Below the pieces are notes generated by a model. The model was not told the origin of the DNA and did no database searches. It saw nothing but the letters and a program-made list of their open reading frames with translations. 10,533 nucleotides of DNA from Actinomycetota bacterium (GTDB lineage Bacteria > Actinomycetota > Acidimicrobiia > Acidimicrobiales > Ilumatobacteraceae), in the NCBI GenBank assembly GCA_005800965.1, contig SYEA01000090.1, forward strand, positions 1-10,533, in the 5' to 3' direction. Numbering within the stretch: the first letter of the stretch is position 1; every line of letters begins with the position of its first letter. The translations under genes were made by a program, and so were the position numbers. Positions 1 through 7,175 of this stretch are shown here, piece by piece.

Positions 1-888
1 AACACTGATTGCCTTGGCTGTGCGCCCCGCACCAATATCCACATTCGGCAACATCGCACCCATTTCGCCGGCTTCATCACCACGCGAATCTTCATTGCCA
101 CTGCCCAAGCGACCATTGGCGCCCGCACCCCAGCACTGCACGGCACCACTCGACAACAGCACACAGGTGTGCGCGTCACCAGCAGCGATAGCCACCACAC
201 GCACACCAGCACCAAGCCCCAGCGACACTGCTGGCAGTGCATCACCCATGTCGCCTGCACCATCGCCGCGCGTATCGGTGTCGCCCAAACCAAGTTGGCC
301 ATCGTCGTTGGCCCCCCAACACTTGACTACATCGCTGTCGAGCACAGCACACGTGTGTGCGGCGCCCGTGGCGAGCACCTTGGCAGTGCGGCCGGTGCCC
401 AGATCCACCGCTGGTAGGCCGTCGCCCATCGATGCCGTCGTGCGACCAATGTCGGTGGTGGCCCCGTAGCCGAGTCGACCATTGTCGCCTTCACCAAAAC
501 ACTTCACACTGGCGTTGTTGAGCAACGCACACGTGTGCAGATTGCCGGCCGACACCGCACGCACGCTGCGACCAGCACCGAGGTTGACCGCTGCTAAGGC
601 GTCGCCCATTTCACTAGGCGCGTCACCAAGCGCCACGGTGCCACCCGAGCCAATTTGCCCAGCAGTGTTCGCCCCGAAACACTTCAACTCGCCCCCGTTG
701 AGCACTACGCAGGTGTGTGCATCGCCCGCATCGAGATACCTGGCCAATGCTGCGATCTGAGTCGGCGACCCATCCGCCTGGGTCGCCGACGTGCCAGCCG
801 AATCTGCAACTACGCGATGCACCGAGAAGATTCCCGACATTGCGATGATTGTCGTGATGACAATGAGTGTGCGGTTTCGTACTGACAT
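1..888 (-). CDS. Exported RCC1-repeat protein, 3' end beyond the window
   Basis: The frame is open from ATG at 888 to the left edge: 296 residues, with no stop reached. The N-terminus looks like a Sec signal peptide: Arg at 4 and 6, a hydrophobic core at about 8-23, and a probable cut after Val-Val-Ala28. A short linker rich in Ala, Ser and Thr follows. From residue 54 come four RCC1-like units. Each has AG(x)xHTC, then ten residues after that Cys a second Cys in (K/Q)C(F/W)G, then G(Q/R)(L/I)G, MG(D/A)xL and GxGR. The Cys pairs are 60/70, 120/130, 180/190 and 242/252. RCC1 repeats fold as beta-propeller blades, usually seven, so three or more may lie outside the window. Paired Cys suit a disulphide per blade outside the cytoplasm (inference). 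The ligand is unknown. No clear ribosome-binding site precedes the ATG. The opposite strand also reads open here but shows no family signature. Confidence 0.9.
   Translation of the reverse strand, partial: MSVRNRTLIVITTIIAMSGIFSVHRVVADSAGTSATQADGSPTQIAALARYLDAGDAHTCVVLNGGELKCFGANTAGQIGSGGTVALGDAPSEMGDALAAVNLGAGRSVRAVSAGNLHTCALLNNASVKCFGEGDNGRLGYGATTDIGRTTASMGDGLPAVDLGTGRTAKVLATGAAHTCAVLDSDVVKCWGANDDGQLGLGDTDTRGDGAGDMGDALPAVSLGLGAGVRVVAIAAGDAHTCVLLSSGAVQCWGAGANGRLGSGNEDSRGDEAGEMGAMLPNVDIGAGRTAKAISV
4..729 (-). repeat. Four tandem RCC1 units with a 180-186 bp period
   Basis: Unit boundaries, anchored on the AGxxHTC motif, fall at 729-550, 549-370, 369-184 and 183-4. The first two are exactly 60 codons, the third is 62 because of a two-residue insertion near Leu225-Gly226, and the fourth again spans 60 codons. 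The classical RCC1 repeat is about 50 residues, so this is the longer form with an extra loop carrying the GD-x-MGD segment. The DNA copies have diverged, so this is protein-level repetition rather than a fresh duplication. Confidence 0.85.
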
Positions 889-915
889 AGCCGACGAAAA
901 TAAAAAATGGTGAGG

Positions 916-967
916 TACTTTTGCAAAACCGAGTGAAACTTTTTGCCGAATGTTTACTTTTGCGAAA
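916..967. promoter_or_regulatory. Three spaced ACTTTT(T)GC repeats in a divergent promoter region
   Basis: Between the RCC1 gene and dhmA lie ACTTTTGCAAAA (917-928), ACTTTTTGCCGAA (938-950) and ACTTTTGCGAAA (956-967), all in the same direction. Their starts are 21 and 18 bp apart, close to two helical turns. The first contains a perfect 10-bp palindrome, TTTTGCAAAA (919-928). This AT-rich patch stands out from its GC-rich surroundings. It could be an operator array serving one or both divergent genes. I recognise no known regulator motif, and I could not place convincing -35/-10 boxes. The rest of 889-1033 shows nothing further that I can support. Confidence 0.4.
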
Positions 968-1033
968 GATACATTGATGAAATTTCGTTGTCCGACAAGC
1001 TGCTTGCACCCGGCACTGGCTACGGTGTGCGTC

Positions 1034-1945
1034 ATGCACTTTCTTCGCACACCCGATGAGCGGTTCGTCAACCTACCCAATTGGTCATACGACCCGACTT
1101 ACACCGATGTAACACAAGACCAACACACCTTGCGGGTGGCGCACTACGACACTGGCCCGCGCAACGCCGCCACCACCGTGTTGTGCATGCATGGAGAACC
1201 GAGTTGGTCGTACCTGTATCGCACCATGATGCCCATCTTCGCGGCGGCTGGTCATCGCGTGATCGCACCAGATCTCATTGGCTTTGGCCGTAGCGACAAA
1301 CCCGCTGCTACTGACGACTACACCTACGAACGCCACGTCAACTGGATGAGCCAATGGCTCATCGCCAACGACCTGCGCGGCCTCACACTCGTGTGTCAAG
1401 ACTGGGGCGGGCTCATCGGGCTGCGTCTACTGGCCAAGTTTCCCGAACGTTTTGCTCGACTCGTCGTTGCTAACACGTTTCTGCCGATTGGTGATCGGCC
1501 ACCAAGTGAAGCATTCATGGCCTGGCGCAAGTTCAGCCAAGAGGTTCCCGAATTTCCGGTGGGTCGCATCGTCGAGGGTGGTTGTGCTCGCAAACCGCTT
1601 GCGCCTGAAGTGGTGGCGGCCTACGACGCGCCGTTTCCCGACGAAAGTTACAAGGCTGGCGCCCGAGTGTTTCCCACATTGGTGCCCATCAGCCTTGACG
1701 ACCCATCGTCGGTAGCCAACCAAGCAGCGTGGGAAGTCTTGGCGACGTTCACCAAACCCGTGCTCACCGCGTTCAGTGATTCAGATGCCGTAACCAAAGG
1801 TGGCGACCGCGGGTTTCATAACCGCATGCCCGGCACCAACGGTCAACCACATACGACAATCGTGAACGCCGGACACTTTCTGCAAGAAGATGCAGGTGCA
1901 GATTTAGCCAGCGTGGTGAACGACTTCATCGCCCGCAACCCGTAA
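1034..1945 (+). CDS. dhmA: Haloalkane dehalogenase, subfamily I (DhmA/DhlA type)
   Basis: This cytoplasmic alpha/beta-hydrolase replaces a carbon-bound halogen of an alkyl halide by hydroxyl, releasing halide and a proton. The 303-residue product opens with the family's RTPD(E)RF start. It carries HGEPSWSYLYR (53-63, with Glu55), the nucleophile elbow QDWGG with Asp123 and halide-binding Trp124, and a second likely halide Trp at 164 (FMAW, aligned to DhlA Trp175). The acid Asp251 sits in SDSD, and the base His281 in NAGHFLQED. From memory it resembles mycobacterial DhmA (Rv2296) through most of its length. I chose the ATG at 1034. The frame is open back to 950, but those 28 residues lie upstream of where relatives begin. 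No clear Shine-Dalgarno is visible. No haloacid dehalogenase, alcohol dehydrogenase or regulator lies beside it, so the natural substrate is not indicated. It converges with folD. Confidence 0.92.
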   Translation: MHFLRTPDERFVNLPNWSYDPTYTDVTQDQHTLRVAHYDTGPRNAATTVLCMHGEPSWSYLYRTMMPIFAAAGHRVIAPDLIGFGRSDKPAATDDYTYERHVNWMSQWLIANDLRGLTLVCQDWGGLIGLRLLAKFPERFARLVVANTFLPIGDRPPSEAFMAWRKFSQEVPEFPVGRIVEGGCARKPLAPEVVAAYDAPFPDESYKAGARVFPTLVPISLDDPSSVANQAAWEVLATFTKPVLTAFSDSDAVTKGGDRGFHNRMPGTNGQPHTTIVNAGHFLQEDAGADLASVVNDFIARNP

Positions 1946-1989
1946 CGCGCTAGCGCTGCGTTGCTACAACTGCAGTGCTAGTGCTGCAG
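1946..1989. terminator. Possible bidirectional hairpin terminator between dhmA and folD
   Basis: The 32-bp convergent gap and the end of folD contain two small inverted repeats. One is AACGC...GCGTT (1944-1948 with 1958-1962), around the perfect palindrome GCGCTAGCGC. The other is CTGCAG, 8 nt, CTGCAG (1970-1975 with 1984-1989), whose loop includes the folD stop. Neither is followed by a U-run on either strand, so neither is a classical intrinsic terminator. U-less hairpins have been proposed to terminate transcription in Actinobacteria. The assignment rests mainly on position. Confidence 0.3.
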
Positions 1990-2844
1990 GCGCCAGGCTG
2001 CGAGCGTGTTTTGCATCAAACACGCCACCGTCATGGGCCCAGTGCCACCGGGCATCGGGGTGATCGCCCCTGCCACTGCTTGCACCGCAGCAAAATCCAC
2101 ATCGCCAACGATGCCGCTCTCACCGCGTGAGATGCCGACGTCAATGACCCACGCACCGGGCTTTACGTGTTCGGCGCCAATGCTGCGTGCCTGACCAGTT
2201 GCTGAAACAAGAATGTCGGCAGCACGGCACACGCCAACCAAGTCGTCGGTGCGGCTGTGAGCCAACGTAACGGTGGCGTCAATACCTTTGCGCGCCAGCA
2301 ACACGGCAAGTGGCAGGCCCACCAAATGCGAACGACCAACCACCACCGCACGCTTGCCAACAGTTTGCGCGCCGTAATGCTGCAACAAGCGCAGCACACC
2401 GAGTGGTGTGCAGGGCACCAGTGAATCCACTCCGCGCATCAAACGGCCCATCGAAGCGGTGGTCAAACCATCCACATCTTTGTCCACCGGAATCAACGCC
2501 AAAAGTTTTTCGCCATCAAGATGCTCGGGCACGGGCTGTTGCACGATGATGCCGCTTACGGCAGGGTCGCTCGCCAACCGCAGCACAAGAGCCTCGGCGT
2601 CGTGCTGCGACGCGTCGCGCGGCAGGGTTTCATTGCGGCTGGTCATGCCTGCCATCTGCGCTTGGCGATGTTTGTTGCGCACATACACCTGCGACGGGCC
2701 GTCTTCCCCGATTAACACCGTGGCAAGGCACGGCACGCTCGACAATTCGCTCACTTCGCGGCGCACCTGCGCCACGATGTGGTCGCGCAGCGCATTGCCG
2801 TCCAATACCAGTGCCCCACCAACGGTGTGATTGGCACTGTTCAT
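1978..2844 (-). CDS. folD: Bifunctional methylenetetrahydrofolate dehydrogenase / methenyltetrahydrofolate cyclohydrolase
   Basis: FolD interconverts 5,10-methylene-THF, 5,10-methenyl-THF and 10-formyl-THF with NADP(H), supplying one-carbon units for purines and formyl-Met-tRNA in the cytoplasm. The 288 residues show the catalytic Tyr54-Val-Arg-Asn-Lys58 motif, IIVQQPVP (99-106, with the active-site Gln102), KDVDG (122-126), PCTPLG (144-149), the nucleotide-binding VVGRSHLVG (168-176), and the C-terminal signature TPMPGGTGPMT (262-272). Length is normal. Two signature positions vary: Gln103 where Leu is usual, and Thr268 where Val is usual. The start is the ATG at 2844. An in-frame GTG at 2853 would add three residues and neither has a good Shine-Dalgarno, though GAAAG lies just before the ATG. 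The gene diverges from ino1 over a 66-bp gap in which I can place no promoter with confidence. Confidence 0.95.
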   Translation of the reverse strand: MNSANHTVGGALVLDGNALRDHIVAQVRREVSELSSVPCLATVLIGEDGPSQVYVRNKHRQAQMAGMTSRNETLPRDASQHDAEALVLRLASDPAVSGIIVQQPVPEHLDGEKLLALIPVDKDVDGLTTASMGRLMRGVDSLVPCTPLGVLRLLQHYGAQTVGKRAVVVGRSHLVGLPLAVLLARKGIDATVTLAHSRTDDLVGVCRAADILVSATGQARSIGAEHVKPGAWVIDVGISRGESGIVGDVDFAAVQAVAGAITPMPGGTGPMTVACLMQNTLAAWRLQH

Positions 2845-2899
2845 TGCTTTCACGCTATTGCGCTGACGCGCGTAGGCTAGGTAAGCCGCGCACCGCGCG

Positions 2900-2905
2900 A
2901 AGGAG
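2900..2905 (+). promoter_or_regulatory. Strong Shine-Dalgarno of ino1
   Basis: AAGGAG ends 5 nt before the ATG at 2911. It is the clearest ribosome-binding site in the window. It fixes the ino1 start and suggests this mRNA has a real leader, unlike several neighbouring genes. Confidence 0.8.
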
Positions 2906-2910
2906 CACCA

Positions 2911-4248
2911 ATGTCACCCACTTCCTCTGGATCACCCCGCAAGATTGCGCCCGCCACCGGCAAGTTAGGTGTGCTTACCGTCGGTCTCGGCGCGGTATCA
3001 AGCACCCTGATTGCTGGTGTCGAGCTCGCCAAACGCGGCATGGCAACACCGGTTGGCTCACTCGCCGAGTTGGGTTCGATTCGTCTCGGCAAGCGAACCG
3101 ACAATCGGTCACCGCTCATCAAAGACTTCGTGCCACTCGCCAAGTTGGAAGACATCGAGTGGGGCGCCTGGGACCCGTTTCCGGATGACGCCTACGTTGC
3201 AGCACAGCGTGCAGGAGTGCTCGAAGGTCCGCGCCACATCGAGGCAATTGCCGACACGCTGCGTTCGATTCGCCCGATGAAGGCAGCGTTTGATCGCGAG
3301 TACGTAAAGAACATCAATGCTGAACACACAGTGGGCACCATCAACAAGCGCGCCATGCTGAATTCGATTCGCGAAGACATCCATCGCTTCCGTGATGAAA
3401 AAAAGGTCGAGCGCATCGTCATGATCTGGTGTGCTTCAACCGAGAAGTTCATCGAGCCAGGCCCTGCCCATCGCGACTTGGAAAGTTTCGAAAAAGCAAT
3501 CGACGCCAACGACCCGACGATTGCACCTTCGATGTTGTACGCATATGCAGCAATTCTTGAAGGTGTTCCATTTGCCAACGGTGCGCCGAACCTTGCAGTC
3601 GACACACCGGTGTTGCGCGACCTCGCCATCGAGCGTGGTGTGGCCATCAGCGGTAAAGACTTCAAGACTGGTCAAACCCTGGTCAAGACCGTGATTGCAC
3701 CAATGTTGAAAGCGCGCATGCTCGGCTTGTCGGGTTGGTATTCCACCAACATCCTCGGCAATCGCGACGGCGAAGTGCTCGACGACCCCGAAAACTTCAA
3801 AACCAAAGAAGAATCAAAACTTGGCGTGCTCGAAAACATCCTGCAGCCTGAAAAATACCCCGAGTTGTACGGCAATGTGTTTCACAAGGTGAGCATTAAC
3901 TACTACCCACCGCGCGGCGACAACAAAGAAGGTTGGGACAACATCGACATCTTCGGTTGGCTCGGGTACCCGATGCAAATCAAGGTCAACTTTTTGTGTC
4001 GCGACTCAATCTTGGCAGCCCCACTGGCGCTCGACCTGGTGCTCTTCACCGACTTGGCTCAGCGCGCTGGGCTCGGTGGCATTCAAGAGTGGTTGTCGTT
4101 CTATTACAAGAGCCCTCAAGTAGCAGAGGGTCTATACGCCGAGCATGATCTGTTCATTCAGCTCACCAAGTTGAAGAACACGTTGCGCTGGATGATGGGC
4201 GAAGAACAAATCACCCACCTTGGTCGTGAGTACTACGACGAGGTGTAA
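2911..4248 (+). CDS. ino1: myo-Inositol-1-phosphate synthase
   Basis: The enzyme converts D-glucose 6-phosphate to 1D-myo-inositol 3-phosphate with catalytic NAD, the first committed step towards phosphatidylinositol and, in many actinobacteria, mycothiol. The 445-residue protein has an N-terminal Rossmann glycine motif VGLGAVSST (24-32). It also has the catalytic-core signature GKDFKTGQT (248-256) with nearby Lys259, LGNRDG (282-287), and FKTKEESK (296-303). A conserved C-terminal segment reads CRDSILAAPLALDLV. It is close in length to the 430-445-residue bacterial forms and shorter than the roughly 530-residue yeast enzyme. A strong Shine-Dalgarno supports the start. The 3' end overlaps the ribosome-binding site of the downstream DUF3054 gene, so the two are probably one operon. 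The long N-terminal Ser/Pro/Lys tail (residues 2-18) before the Rossmann fold is probably disordered. Confidence 0.95.
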   Translation: MSPTSSGSPRKIAPATGKLGVLTVGLGAVSSTLIAGVELAKRGMATPVGSLAELGSIRLGKRTDNRSPLIKDFVPLAKLEDIEWGAWDPFPDDAYVAAQRAGVLEGPRHIEAIADTLRSIRPMKAAFDREYVKNINAEHTVGTINKRAMLNSIREDIHRFRDEKKVERIVMIWCASTEKFIEPGPAHRDLESFEKAIDANDPTIAPSMLYAYAAILEGVPFANGAPNLAVDTPVLRDLAIERGVAISGKDFKTGQTLVKTVIAPMLKARMLGLSGWYSTNILGNRDGEVLDDPENFKTKEESKLGVLENILQPEKYPELYGNVFHKVSINYYPPRGDNKEGWDNIDIFGWLGYPMQIKVNFLCRDSILAAPLALDLVLFTDLAQRAGLGGIQEWLSFYYKSPQVAEGLYAEHDLFIQLTKLKNTLRWMMGEEQITHLGREYYDEV

Positions 4249-4251
4249 TCG

Positions 4252-4608
4252 GTGAATCAGCGTCGTGTTGCGATATTGCGCTTCACGCTCGATGCAGTAT
4301 GCGTGTTGATTTTCGTCATTGTTGGTCGCCGTAATCACGAGCAGCCCAGCAACATTGCCGGCACCTTGCGCACTGCTTTGCCATTTTTGATTGCGCTGAC
4401 CGGCGCCTGGGTGGGTGCCAAAGCTTGGCGCGCACCCCGATCACTCGTGGTCGGTGCGGTGCTGTGGCTGGTAACTGTCGTGGTCGGCCTCGGAATGCGT
4501 CGCTTTGCGTTCGGCGATGGCATCGCGCTGCCGTTCGTGATCGTCACGACGGTGTTGCTCGGCTTGCTGCTGGTCGGCACCCGCCTGCCGAAGCGCATCA
4601 AGCGCTGA
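4252..4608 (+). CDS. DUF3054 family four-helix membrane protein
   Basis: This is a 118-residue integral membrane protein of unknown function. It shows family traits as I remember them: an Asp in the first helix (Asp14), then GRRNHE (25-30), a G(T)LRTALPFL segment (37-47) and a GMRR turn near 80-83. Four hydrophobic stretches lie at about 8-24, 42-58, 65-81 and 90-108, and the C-terminus is basic (RLPKRIKR), so it probably faces the cytoplasm. The start is GTG at 4252, three bases after the ino1 stop, with AGGTG (4241-4245) six bases upstream inside the ino1 coding end. Translation is therefore likely coupled to ino1. No enzymatic motif is visible. The tie to inositol metabolism rests only on the operon position. 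The gene converges with ilvD with six bases between the stops, leaving no room for a terminator. Confidence 0.85.
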   Translation: MNQRRVAILRFTLDAVCVLIFVIVGRRNHEQPSNIAGTLRTALPFLIALTGAWVGAKAWRAPRSLVVGAVLWLVTVVVGLGMRRFAFGDGIALPFVIVTTVLLGLLLVGTRLPKRIKR

Positions 4609-4614
4609 AATTCA

Positions 4615-6324
4615 CTAGGCGATGATGTTGGTAATCGCGCCGGTTTCGGCGCCATGCACCAGGCGTGCATATTTGGCCAGCACTCCACTGGTGTAGCGCG
4701 CCGGGTTGGGCTTCCAGCCACGACGACGTTCGGCGAGAGTGGCTTCGTCAACTTGCAGGTCAAGTCGCTTGCCGGGCACGTCGATTCGAATTTGGTCACC
4801 GTCTCGCACGAAAGCAATCGGGCCGCCGTCGGCTGCTTCGGGCGCAACGTGGCCAATGCAAAAACCCCAAGTGCCACCGCTGAAGCGACCATCGGTGATC
4901 AACGCGCAATCTGCCCCACGACCTGCGCCTTTGAGCGCACCCGTAATCGCGAGCATCTCGCGCATGCCCGGCCCACCCTTGGGGCCTTCGTAGCGAATCA
5001 CCAACACGGTGCCGGGCTTGATGTCACCAGCCATGATTGCTGCCATTGCGCCATCTTCGCCATCAAACACGCGGGCGACACCAGCAAAGGTCATCTGATC
5101 TTTTGACAACCCAGCGACTTTCACCACCGAGCCGCTCGGTGCCAGCGAACCCACCAAGATGTTGATTCCGCCTGCAGCGTTGATGGGGTTCGACAACGGC
5201 CGCACTACGTCGCCATCGGGCGCTGGCGGGTTCAACTCGGCCAAGTTCTCGGCCATCGTTTTGCCAGTGCATGTCAGCACGTCGCCATGCAATAAGCCAG
5301 CATCAAGGAGGTGCTTCATCACCACAGGCACGCCACCGATGCGGTCGATGTCGGTCATGTGGTATTTACCGGCGGGTTTTGTATCGGCAATGTGCGGCAC
5401 CTTCTCGGCGATGCGATTGAAGTCATCAAGTGACAACGCAACGCCAGCCTCGTTGGCGATTGCCAGCAGATGCAACACTGCATTGGTGCTACCACCGAGG
5501 GCATTCACCACTGCGATTGCATTCTCAAATGCTTTTTTGGTCATGATGTCACGCGGATAGATGCCGAGACGCAACAAATTGACCACGGCTTCGCCAGCCC
5601 GACGCGCATCGACATCGCGACGCGGGTCGATCGCCGGTGGCGACGCTGTGCCGGGCAGGCTCATGCCGAGTGCTTCAGCAATGCTCGACATCGAGTTAGC
5701 GGTGAACATGCCGCCACAGGCGCCTTCGCCTGGGCACGCGGCACGCTCGATGTCGTCGACTTCTTCACGGGTCATCGTGCCGGCAGCGCATGCACCAACT
5801 GCTTCAAACACGGTGGTGATGTCGATGTTCTTGCCTTTGTGGACGCCGGGCAACGTTGAGCCGTTGTAAACGAAAACACTCGGCAGATTCAAACGTGCCG
5901 CAGCCATCAACATCGCAGGAATGCTCTTGTCGCAACCGGCCAACCCGACGAACCCGTCAAAACGTTCCGCATGCACCACCACTTCGACACTGTCGCAGAT
6001 GACTTCGCGGCTCACCAGCGAGGCCCGCATCCCTTCGTGGCCCATACTGATGCCGTCGCTCACGGTGATGGTGCCGAACTCCATCGGCACGCCACCAGCA
6101 GCACGTACACCCTGCTTCGATTGCTCGGCCAAGCGCCGCAACGACACGTTGCACGGGGTGACTTCGTTCCACGCTGAAGCAATACCGATCTGCGGCTTTT
6201 CCCAATCGTCGTCGCCCAACCCAACAGCGCGCAACATGGCACGCGAAGCGGCTTTTTGCAGCCCATCGGTTACGTCGCGGCTACGGGGCTTTACATCAAC
6301 GCGCGTTTCGGAGCGCGGCGTCAT
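4615..6324 (-). CDS. ilvD: Dihydroxy-acid dehydratase
   Basis: IlvD dehydrates 2,3-dihydroxy-isovalerate and 2,3-dihydroxy-3-methylvalerate to the 2-oxo acids that precede valine, leucine and isoleucine (and pantothenate), in the cytoplasm. The 569-residue protein has the cluster cysteines Cys58 (TPCN), Cys131 (GCDKS) and Cys203 (GACGGMFTANSM). It also has Lys133, the carbamylated Mg-ligand position, and the C-terminal GRFSGGTWGF motif that carries the proposed catalytic Ser. Three well-placed Cys and overall likeness to mycobacterial IlvD suggest a [2Fe-2S] cluster (inference). The ATG at 6324 lies four bases after the iron-permease stop. The nearest GAGG is only two bases from the ATG, too close for an efficient site, so translation probably depends on coupling to the upstream gene. 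No ilvB, ilvC or leu gene is adjacent. Confidence 0.96.
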   Translation of the reverse strand: MTPRSETRVDVKPRSRDVTDGLQKAASRAMLRAVGLGDDDWEKPQIGIASAWNEVTPCNVSLRRLAEQSKQGVRAAGGVPMEFGTITVSDGISMGHEGMRASLVSREVICDSVEVVVHAERFDGFVGLAGCDKSIPAMLMAAARLNLPSVFVYNGSTLPGVHKGKNIDITTVFEAVGACAAGTMTREEVDDIERAACPGEGACGGMFTANSMSSIAEALGMSLPGTASPPAIDPRRDVDARRAGEAVVNLLRLGIYPRDIMTKKAFENAIAVVNALGGSTNAVLHLLAIANEAGVALSLDDFNRIAEKVPHIADTKPAGKYHMTDIDRIGGVPVVMKHLLDAGLLHGDVLTCTGKTMAENLAELNPPAPDGDVVRPLSNPINAAGGINILVGSLAPSGSVVKVAGLSKDQMTFAGVARVFDGEDGAMAAIMAGDIKPGTVLVIRYEGPKGGPGMREMLAITGALKGAGRGADCALITDGRFSGGTWGFCIGHVAPEAADGGPIAFVRDGDQIRIDVPGKRLDLQVDEATLAERRRGWKPNPARYTSGVLAKYARLVHGAETGAITNIIA

Positions 6325-6328
6325 GACC

Positions 6329-7171
6329 TCAGACTACTTGTGAGGCTTCTTTGTTGGTCGTGGTTGGCACCGAGACGCTTTTGACTCCCCGTAGGTACAC
6401 CAACAGAACAGGAATCAGGTATGCGAAATAGGCAAGTACTCGGATGTTCTCAGGAGACTTATGCCATCCAAACAACCCCTTCATGAAGTCATAGAACGTG
6501 CCAGAAGCAAATACCCCACTCTCAAGCGTCCATGCCGATGAAACCAGCCAGCCGGCTTCCCATGAAATGAGCAAACGCAGTTCATGCACGGCTTTGCCGG
6601 CAAGCCCGGCAGCGAACAACAGCAACAGCACTGCAGTCACGTTAAAAAATGTACGCAAGTTCAAACGATTACCACTTCGGTAGACACCGAAACCGATTAC
6701 GACCGACAACGCAAGCCCAATCAGCCCACCTACGACGACATCACTGCCTGACGCAGTGGCGGTCTCGGCCGACAAAAGAAAGAGCACCGTCTCGAGGCCC
6801 TCACGCAGCACTGCCACAAAGGCAATGATCGCCAAGGCCGAACCAACTGACGCATCAACCTTGTCACGCAGCTCTTTACCGAGCGTGCGGGCATGTGACC
6901 GCATCCAAAAAATCATGTGCGTGAGCACTGCAGTTGCCAACAGTGCGATAAAACCCTCAACTGCATACTCAACTTTTCCGTTCAACCCATCGAGTGCGAT
7001 GAAAATTGCTACGCCAGCCACCAGGCAAATCCCAATTGCGGCTGCGGTGCCCGCCCAAACGAAACGCGCATCAGCCCAGCGGTCTGTCTTTTTTAGGTAC
7101 GTGAGCAGAATGGCAAGAATCAACGAGGCTTCAAGCCCCTCGCGCAGCGTGATGAGAAAGCTTGAACCCAT
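6329..7171 (-). CDS. efeU: FTR1/EfeU-type high-affinity iron permease
   Basis: This 280-residue integral membrane protein belongs to the oxidase-dependent Fe2+ transporter (OFeT) family, which imports iron across the cytoplasmic membrane. Two copies of the REGLE iron-binding motif lie at 10-14 in the first helix and 123-127 in a later helix. A conserved stretch follows EGFIALLATAVLTHMIFWM (72-90). I estimate about seven hydrophobic helices, with a short hydrophilic tail rich in Thr, Lys and Ser. Length matches the family (about 275-285). I start it at the ATG at 7171. An in-frame TTG at 7177 is less likely because relatives begin about ten residues before the first REGLE. Only the permease is present: no EfeO-like cupredoxin/M75 protein or EfeB-like DyP peroxidase lies in the window. 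It follows gatB after 32 bp and has its own candidate promoter and iron box. Confidence 0.93.
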   Translation of the reverse strand: MGSSFLITLREGLEASLILAILLTYLKKTDRWADARFVWAGTAAAIGICLVAGVAIFIALDGLNGKVEYAVEGFIALLATAVLTHMIFWMRSHARTLGKELRDKVDASVGSALAIIAFVAVLREGLETVLFLLSAETATASGSDVVVGGLIGLALSVVIGFGVYRSGNRLNLRTFFNVTAVLLLLFAAGLAGKAVHELRLLISWEAGWLVSSAWTLESGVFASGTFYDFMKGLFGWHKSPENIRVLAYFAYLIPVLLVYLRGVKSVSVPTTTNKEASQVV

Positions 7172-7175
7172 AGTC

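Noticed and set aside
14..760. Plus-strand open frames rich in Pro, Ser and Ala at the left edge
   Set aside because: They are the antisense of the RCC1 gene. Their apparent repeats simply mirror the 180-bp RCC1 periodicity, which makes clear protein sense only on the minus strand.
950..1033. A longer dhmA start at ATG 950 (or 977)
   Set aside because: It adds 28 residues that relatives lack and would translate through the third promoter repeat. The RTPD-type N-terminus begins at 1034.
623..1039. A minus-strand open frame of 138 codons across the divergent region
   Set aside because: It is out of frame with the RCC1 gene and crosses the AT-rich promoter region. Its product is Cys/His/Arg-rich with no family resemblance.
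2430..2550. Unusual Gln103 in the FolD VQLPLP motif and Leu in place of Arg after the GRS loop, as signs of a changed activity
   Set aside because: The catalytic Tyr54, Lys58, Gln102 and the GRS nucleotide motif are all present. The Arg position also varies in other functional FolDs, such as the human enzyme.
2872..2890. A second iron-box-like stretch (TAGGCTAGGTAAGCC) between folD and ino1
   Set aside because: Only about half of the consensus positions match, the inverted arms are four bases long, and neither gene is an expected iron target.
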